A stretch of 64,000 nt of DNA from Emticicia sp037153985 (lineage in GTDB: Bacteria > Bacteroidota > Bacteroidia > Cytophagales > Spirosomataceae): assembly GCF_037153985.1 (NCBI RefSeq), contig NZ_JBBAYI010000002.1:741840-805839 (forward strand), in the 5' to 3' direction. The notes under the pieces were generated by a model. The model was not told where the DNA came from, did not search any database, and saw only the letters and a list, made by a program, of their open reading frames with translations. The translations under genes and the position numbers were made by a program. Positions within the stretch are counted from its first letter, which is position 1. The number at the start of each line of letters is the position of its first letter. Below are positions 60,663-64,000 of the stretch, piece after piece.

Positions 60663-61463
60663 ATGTACTTGAGAGATATGCAAAAGAATATTAATAAAAT
60701 TCCGATTTCAATTATTACACTTACCCTGAATAATACCAGAACATTAGATGGCGTATTAAAATCTGTTGTTGACTGGGCCGACGAATTACTCGTTTTAGAC
60801 TGTGGAAGTACCGACGGAACTGAAGAAATTGCCAGAAAGTATCAGGCAAATTTTATTTACCGAAAATTTGATAGTTTTGGCAAACAAAAATCTTATGCGG
60901 TTTCGATGGCTAAACACGACTGGGTTTTTATTGTAGACTCGGACGAAGTTGTGAGCGATGAATTAAGAGAAGAAATTCTGGAAGCCTTTCAGAACCCCGG
61001 GTATGAGGGTTTCATGATTCCGAACACCTTAATTTTTCTGGGAAAACCCTTGCGCTACGGGCGTGAATACAAAATGCCTCACCTTCGGCTATTTAACAGG
61101 AAACACGGCTATTATAACGACCGCGAGATTCATGAAGATGTTGTATTGAACGGAAAAAGGGGTAAGCTGAAAAACCACGTTTTGCATAATAGCTATGCCG
61201 ATGTGAGCGATTACCTGAACAAAATAAATAACTACACTACCAAAGGAGCCGTTGAATTACATAAAGCCGATAAAAAGGTGTCTATTGTAAAAATAATGGC
61301 CAAGTTTCCTGTAAAGTTTCTAATTGAATACCTGGTCAGGTTAAATTTTCTGAATGGCTACCGCGGTTTCGTCTGGTCTTTCGGGCAAGCGGTTAGCACG
61401 ACGGTCAAATACATTAAACTACACGAGATTAATCAGGGGAATTTTAAATCTGAGCTTCGATGA
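60663..61463 (+). CDS. Family 2 glycosyltransferase (WaaE/KdtX-like)
   Basis: 266 residues of the GT-A fold: ISIITLTLNNTRTLDGVLKSVVDWADELLVLDCGSTDGTEEIA binds the sugar nucleotide, DSDEVV (about 98-103) is the metal-binding DxD region, and DREIHEDVVLNG is the catalytic-loop region typical of the WaaE-like group adding glucose to heptose or building surface glycans. The first Met may be residue 6 (MQKNINK). Its stop overlaps the next gene by 4 bases (ATGA), so both act in surface polysaccharide work. Confidence 0.9.
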   Translation: MYLRDMQKNINKIPISIITLTLNNTRTLDGVLKSVVDWADELLVLDCGSTDGTEEIARKYQANFIYRKFDSFGKQKSYAVSMAKHDWVFIVDSDEVVSDELREEILEAFQNPGYEGFMIPNTLIFLGKPLRYGREYKMPHLRLFNRKHGYYNDREIHEDVVLNGKRGKLKNHVLHNSYADVSDYLNKINNYTTKGAVELHKADKKVSIVKIMAKFPVKFLIEYLVRLNFLNGYRGFVWSFGQAVSTTVKYIKLHEINQGNFKSELR

Positions 61464-62242
61464 TATATGCTTTAATTGCTATTGTAGCAGCTTTTTTTGT
61501 TTGGTTATCTGTCATGATTTCCCCCAAAAGAGGTATTCCTGTTTTAATGTATCATAAAGTTTTACCTGATTTTACCGATGATTTAACTGTAAGTGTTCTC
61601 CAACTAGAAGAACACTTGCAGTTTCTACAATCAAAAGGCTATCAGATTCTTCCTTTAGAACGCTTGATAGGTCATCTTACAGAAAAAGAAAAATTACCTG
61701 CTAATGCTGTTTTTATCACCTTTGACGACGGCTACCTGAATAATTTAAAATATGCTTACCCCATACTGGAAAGGTACCACGCCCCTGCTACAATTTTTTT
61801 ACCGACTAGCTATATTGGTAAAACAAGCTCGTGGGATACAAAAGCCGACGATTTAATGAATGTAGCTCAACTAAAGTCTTTAAATCCTGCCCTTATTTCG
61901 TTTGGTCTGCATTCGCATACACACCAAAACTACAAAACAGCAGGAATTGCTGAAATAGCAAACGATTTACAAAACAACATTCATTTTTTTAAACAGAGTG
62001 GTTTATCGTTTTTACCTGCATTTGCGTACCCTTATGGCGGAAGGCCAAAAAATAAAATACTACTTAAGCAAATGAAAGAGGCCATGCAGTCAATGGGAGT
62101 TATTATGGCTTTCAGGATAGGTAACCGGTTAAACCGTTCTTTTAAAGATAATTATGAGCTACAAAGGTTAGACATAAGAGGGTCTGATTCTTTTAGCGTG
62201 TTTCAGAAGAAACTGGCAGGAAAAGCAAAAATAAGTTTTTAA
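61460..62242 (+). CDS. Polysaccharide deacetylase (NodB domain)
   Basis: 260 residues. An N-terminal membrane helix (about 3-22) anchors a NodB domain: motif 1 TFDDGY with Asp89-Asp90, motif 2 HSHTH (151-155) with the two metal His residues, and FAYPYGG as motif 3. It removes acetyl groups from N-acetylated sugars of a surface polymer, outside or at the membrane. Translationally coupled to the glycosyltransferase, so the pair probably make and trim one glycan. Confidence 0.9.
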   Translation: MIYALIAIVAAFFVWLSVMISPKRGIPVLMYHKVLPDFTDDLTVSVLQLEEHLQFLQSKGYQILPLERLIGHLTEKEKLPANAVFITFDDGYLNNLKYAYPILERYHAPATIFLPTSYIGKTSSWDTKADDLMNVAQLKSLNPALISFGLHSHTHQNYKTAGIAEIANDLQNNIHFFKQSGLSFLPAFAYPYGGRPKNKILLKQMKEAMQSMGVIMAFRIGNRLNRSFKDNYELQRLDIRGSDSFSVFQKKLAGKAKISF

Positions 62243-62373
62243 TCCTTACCGTACAGCTGGCTCTGACACTGCTTTACGTGTTTTTTCCTGAGTTATATTT
62301 CTATTTCCATAGAGTAAGTAAATATATTATCAATCTTTATATAATTCATATATCTATTGATGTTATAAAAGGA

Positions 62374-62381
62374 TATATTTG
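62374..62381 (+). promoter_or_regulatory. Promoter -7 element for the EthD-like gene
   Basis: TATATTTG matches TAnnTTTG perfectly, 22 bases before the ATG. The nearest TTG (62357-62359) is only 14 bases upstream. Confidence 0.5.
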
Positions 62382-62403
62382 TATAATCTAAAAAAATACT
62401 CCT

Positions 62404-62814
62404 ATGAAAAAGAACCTATTCGTAATCTTGTTATTGCTCGCCACCTGTTCTGCTGCTTTTAGCCAACAAAAAGAAGAAAAATCGGCTTCTGCCGATAAAG
62501 GTCTAATTAAAGTATCTGTTTTTTATCCGTATTCTGAAGGCAAAACTTTTGATATGGACTACTACGAAAACAAACACATGCCATTTGTGGCGGGTTTGTT
62601 AGGGTCTAATCTGGTTCGATATACCATTGAAAAAGGTGTTTCAAGCGGCACACCCAACGCTCCACTGCCTTTTATGGCAATCGGAAGTTTTTATGTAAAA
62701 AGTATCAGCGAATATCAAGCAGCCATCGCTCCGAACATACAGGCTATCAGAGCCGATTTTCAGAAATATACCAATGTTATCCCTACCGTACAGGTGAGTG
62801 AAGTAATCAGGTAG
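62404..62814 (+). CDS. Secreted EthD-domain protein
   Basis: 136 residues with a signal peptide (MKKNLFVILLLLATCSAAFS, cleavage before QQKEEK). The EthD/dimeric alpha-beta barrel domain (about 35-135) shows KVSVFYPYSEGKTFDMDYYENKHMPFVAGLLG, with His at the typical H-M-P position, and FMAIGSFYVKSISEYQAAIAPNIQAIRADFQKYTNV. Cytoplasmic relatives are oxygenase-linked; export is the unusual feature. Function unknown. Confidence 0.85.
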   Translation: MKKNLFVILLLLATCSAAFSQQKEEKSASADKGLIKVSVFYPYSEGKTFDMDYYENKHMPFVAGLLGSNLVRYTIEKGVSSGTPNAPLPFMAIGSFYVKSISEYQAAIAPNIQAIRADFQKYTNVIPTVQVSEVIR

Positions 62815-62857
62815 TTTTTTAGCATAAAAAAGGCCTAAAATTTCAAATCAATATAAT

Positions 62858-62912
62858 AACTCATTCTGAAATTAACTTGCGCAAGTCGGTTTCAGAATGA
62901 GTTTATTTTTTC
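62858..62912 (+). terminator. Large terminator with nested palindrome
   Basis: An outer 14-bp perfect stem (62858-62871, 62890-62903) encloses the 12-base palindrome ACTTGCGCAAGT (62875-62886); then TTATTTTTTC. It ends the EthD-like transcript. Confidence 0.85.
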
Positions 62913-63305
62913 GTAACCAACTTTTCTGCTTCCTTTTATCTTATTTCAATTGCTTTGTTGAAAATCTGTTTTTCATGCTACTTTAAACGAAAAACATTAT
63001 GTTCAAGACCCAAATACCCGCTGAAAGTGAAATTAGTTTTTTGTTATCTTATCATTTCTACTTTTAAATAATCATCAGCTAGTCTACTCTAGTCTTTAGT
63101 ACTTACAGCAGAGCAATAACTAAAACTTAATTTTTTTCAAATTTTTAAAGGGGACAAAAAACATATAGACTTTCTTAACTGCACCTATTAATAAATAGTG
63201 CTATTATTTACGAAAAATAATAGTATTTTTAGATTGAACTTATGTGCAGTTTCAACCCGCATAATATGCGTATACACATGGCCACAAACCAAAAAAGCTA
63301 ATAAA
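62913..63305. other. Gene-free stretch before the last secreted protein gene
   Basis: About 390 very AT-rich bases after the terminator. I find no ORF with protein-like content and no RNA gene. Confidence 0.5.
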
Positions 63306-63761
63306 ATGAAGAAAATAATCATTACATTTCTCGTACCTTTTGTTTCAATAAGCAGCCTTTATTCTCAAAATAAAACTATTACAGGCAGAGTAATTACTGA
63401 AGATTTGGAAATTATGCCATATACGCAAATTGTAATTAATGATACAGTGAAAGTTGGCAAAACAGATTTAAATGGTTATTTCAAGATAGATATTCCCGTT
63501 TCTGTGAAAAAAATATTACTTAGAGATGTTGGCATGGAAACAACTACAATTACGCTTGAAGATTCTTGTAATGAGGTTGAGATAATAGTGATGTTTGATA
63601 TCATTTATGATTTTATTACGCTCAGGAGGGTAGATAGACTCAGGATGAAAAGATTGAAGAAAATACCCGAACTACACAGGCAAGCATTTGAGAAAGGCAT
63701 ATTCAAAACGCCTATCGCGTGTTATACCCAAGAGATTATCCCTTATTACGAGAAAAGATAA
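63306..63761 (+). CDS. Secreted carboxypeptidase-regulatory-like domain protein
   Basis: 151 residues. The start was set at MKKIIITFLVPFVSISSLYS, a clear signal peptide; the longer ORF adds 36 unlike residues. Residues about 24-100 form a CarboxypepD_reg-like beta-sandwich: KTITGRVITEDLEIMPYTQIVINDTVKVGKTDLNGYFKIDIP. The tail is basic (RLRMKRLKKIPELHRQAFEKG). In Bacteroidota such domains front TonB receptors, but here the domain stands alone. No partner gene is visible before the rRNA. Confidence 0.8.
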   Translation: MKKIIITFLVPFVSISSLYSQNKTITGRVITEDLEIMPYTQIVINDTVKVGKTDLNGYFKIDIPVSVKKILLRDVGMETTTITLEDSCNEVEIIVMFDIIYDFITLRRVDRLRMKRLKKIPELHRQAFEKGIFKTPIACYTQEIIPYYEKR

Positions 63762-63904
63762 AGTGAAGTTCAATAAATATAATTCTCCTGATACAACTTA
63801 ATGAAATAAAACTCAAGGCAATAATATTATTTTATCCCTAGCATTTCCATTTAATTTTGTTTTTTGGTGTATTATATATTATTTTTTGAGGTATAAGCCC
63901 AAAA

Positions 63905-63934
63905 AAAGACCCCAACATTTCTGTTGAGGTCTTT
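63905..63934 (-). terminator. Terminator of the rRNA operon
   Basis: AAAGACCCCAAC / GTTGAGGTCTTT (63905-63916, 63923-63934) with one mismatch; on the minus strand it is followed by a T run. Confidence 0.85.
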
Positions 63935-63944
63935 CACAATAAAA

Positions 63945-64000
63945 TCCTGGCATCTACCTACTCTCCCAAGTTTGAACTCAGTACCATCAGCGGTGCGGGG
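63945..64000 (-). rRNA. rrf: 5S ribosomal RNA, 3' part (cut by window end)
   Basis: The minus strand reads CCGCTGATGGTACTG, then TGGGAGAGTAGGTAGATGCC and CAGG, the conserved 3' half of bacterial 5S rRNA. The 5' half lies beyond 64000. A terminator 11 bases downstream shows it is the last gene of an rRNA operon that extends to the right on the minus strand. Confidence 0.93.

Noticed and set aside
62259..62272. GG-N10-GC match resembling a sigma-54 promoter (TGGC...CTGCTTT)
   Set aside because: Only the invariant bases fit, and the downstream gene has a good TAnnTTTG box; likely chance.
1..64000. CRISPR arrays, insertion sequences and tRNA genes
   Set aside because: No regularly spaced repeats, no transposase-like ORF with terminal repeats and no cloverleaf-type sequence was seen by reading; this is not a substitute for a dedicated scan.

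Overview
The window comes from a bacterial chromosome of the phylum Bacteroidota, most likely order Cytophagales. No 16S gene lies inside, so this is inferred from gene content and signals: A-rich start regions without Shine-Dalgarno boxes, promoter matches to the Bacteroidota pattern TTG-N17-23-TAnnTTTG, a Bacteroidota-type succinate dehydrogenase pair, BlaI/M56 pairs with a TonB-plug-like tail, an ECF sigma factor with a barrel-type partner, a DUF5916 protein and an EthD-like secreted protein. DNA is moderately AT-rich throughout, and I see no insertion sequence, prophage, CRISPR array or tRNA. A 5S rRNA gene (minus strand) is cut by the right end.

Layout. 1-3.1 kb: end of sdhA, sdhB, and a sodium/bile-acid-type transporter. 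3.1-7.5 kb (minus strand): dnaN, then carotenoid genes crtB and crtI and a small unknown gene. 7.8-7.93 kb: a cluster of DnaA-box-like 9-mers next to an AT-rich stretch, a candidate replication origin about 3.5 kb from dnaN. 8-20 kb: an ArgD-like aminotransferase, methyltransferase, DUF456 protein, acetyltransferase, a BlaI/M56 pair behind a tandem operator, and envelope and stress proteins (OmpA-like lipoprotein, AI-2E-family transporter, beta-barrel, coiled-coil lipoprotein, GlsB-type protein, YtxH / holin-like / repeat-protein operon). 20-27.4 kb: a signalling block with a CHASE3 kinase and receiver protein, rpoN, an NtrC-type sigma-54 activator, and a receiver protein overlapping a REC-PAS kinase. 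27.5-32.8 kb: TspO-like and YihY membrane proteins, a 59-residue membrane protein, Dps, lipoamide dehydrogenase, and an SdiA-regulated-type lipoprotein.

32.9-38.2 kb: the most notable part, a lasso-peptide locus. An M13 metallopeptidase gene is followed after 24 bases by a B2 leader peptidase, then by two 48-residue precursor genes with nearly identical leaders and different short cores. Facing them on the other strand are the PqqD-like B1 leader-binding protein and the asparagine-synthetase-like C cyclase. No dedicated exporter or isopeptidase is present.

38.3-64 kb: a DsbA-like protein, an ECF sigma factor with its barrel partner, secreted adhesion-type proteins, lysC-serS, ribH, a TPR protein, an AlbA_2 protein and a glycerol facilitator. 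A structured RNA-like leader precedes purB. Then come a SNF2 helicase, a 2-hydroxyacid dehydrogenase, a DUF5916 protein and an Arg/Tyr-rich secreted protein. A strong promoter with a roughly 370-base hairpin-rich leader precedes a glycosyltransferase/polysaccharide-deacetylase pair. The window ends with two small secreted proteins and the 5S rRNA. Most transcription units end in clear hairpin terminators, several of them shared by convergent genes.
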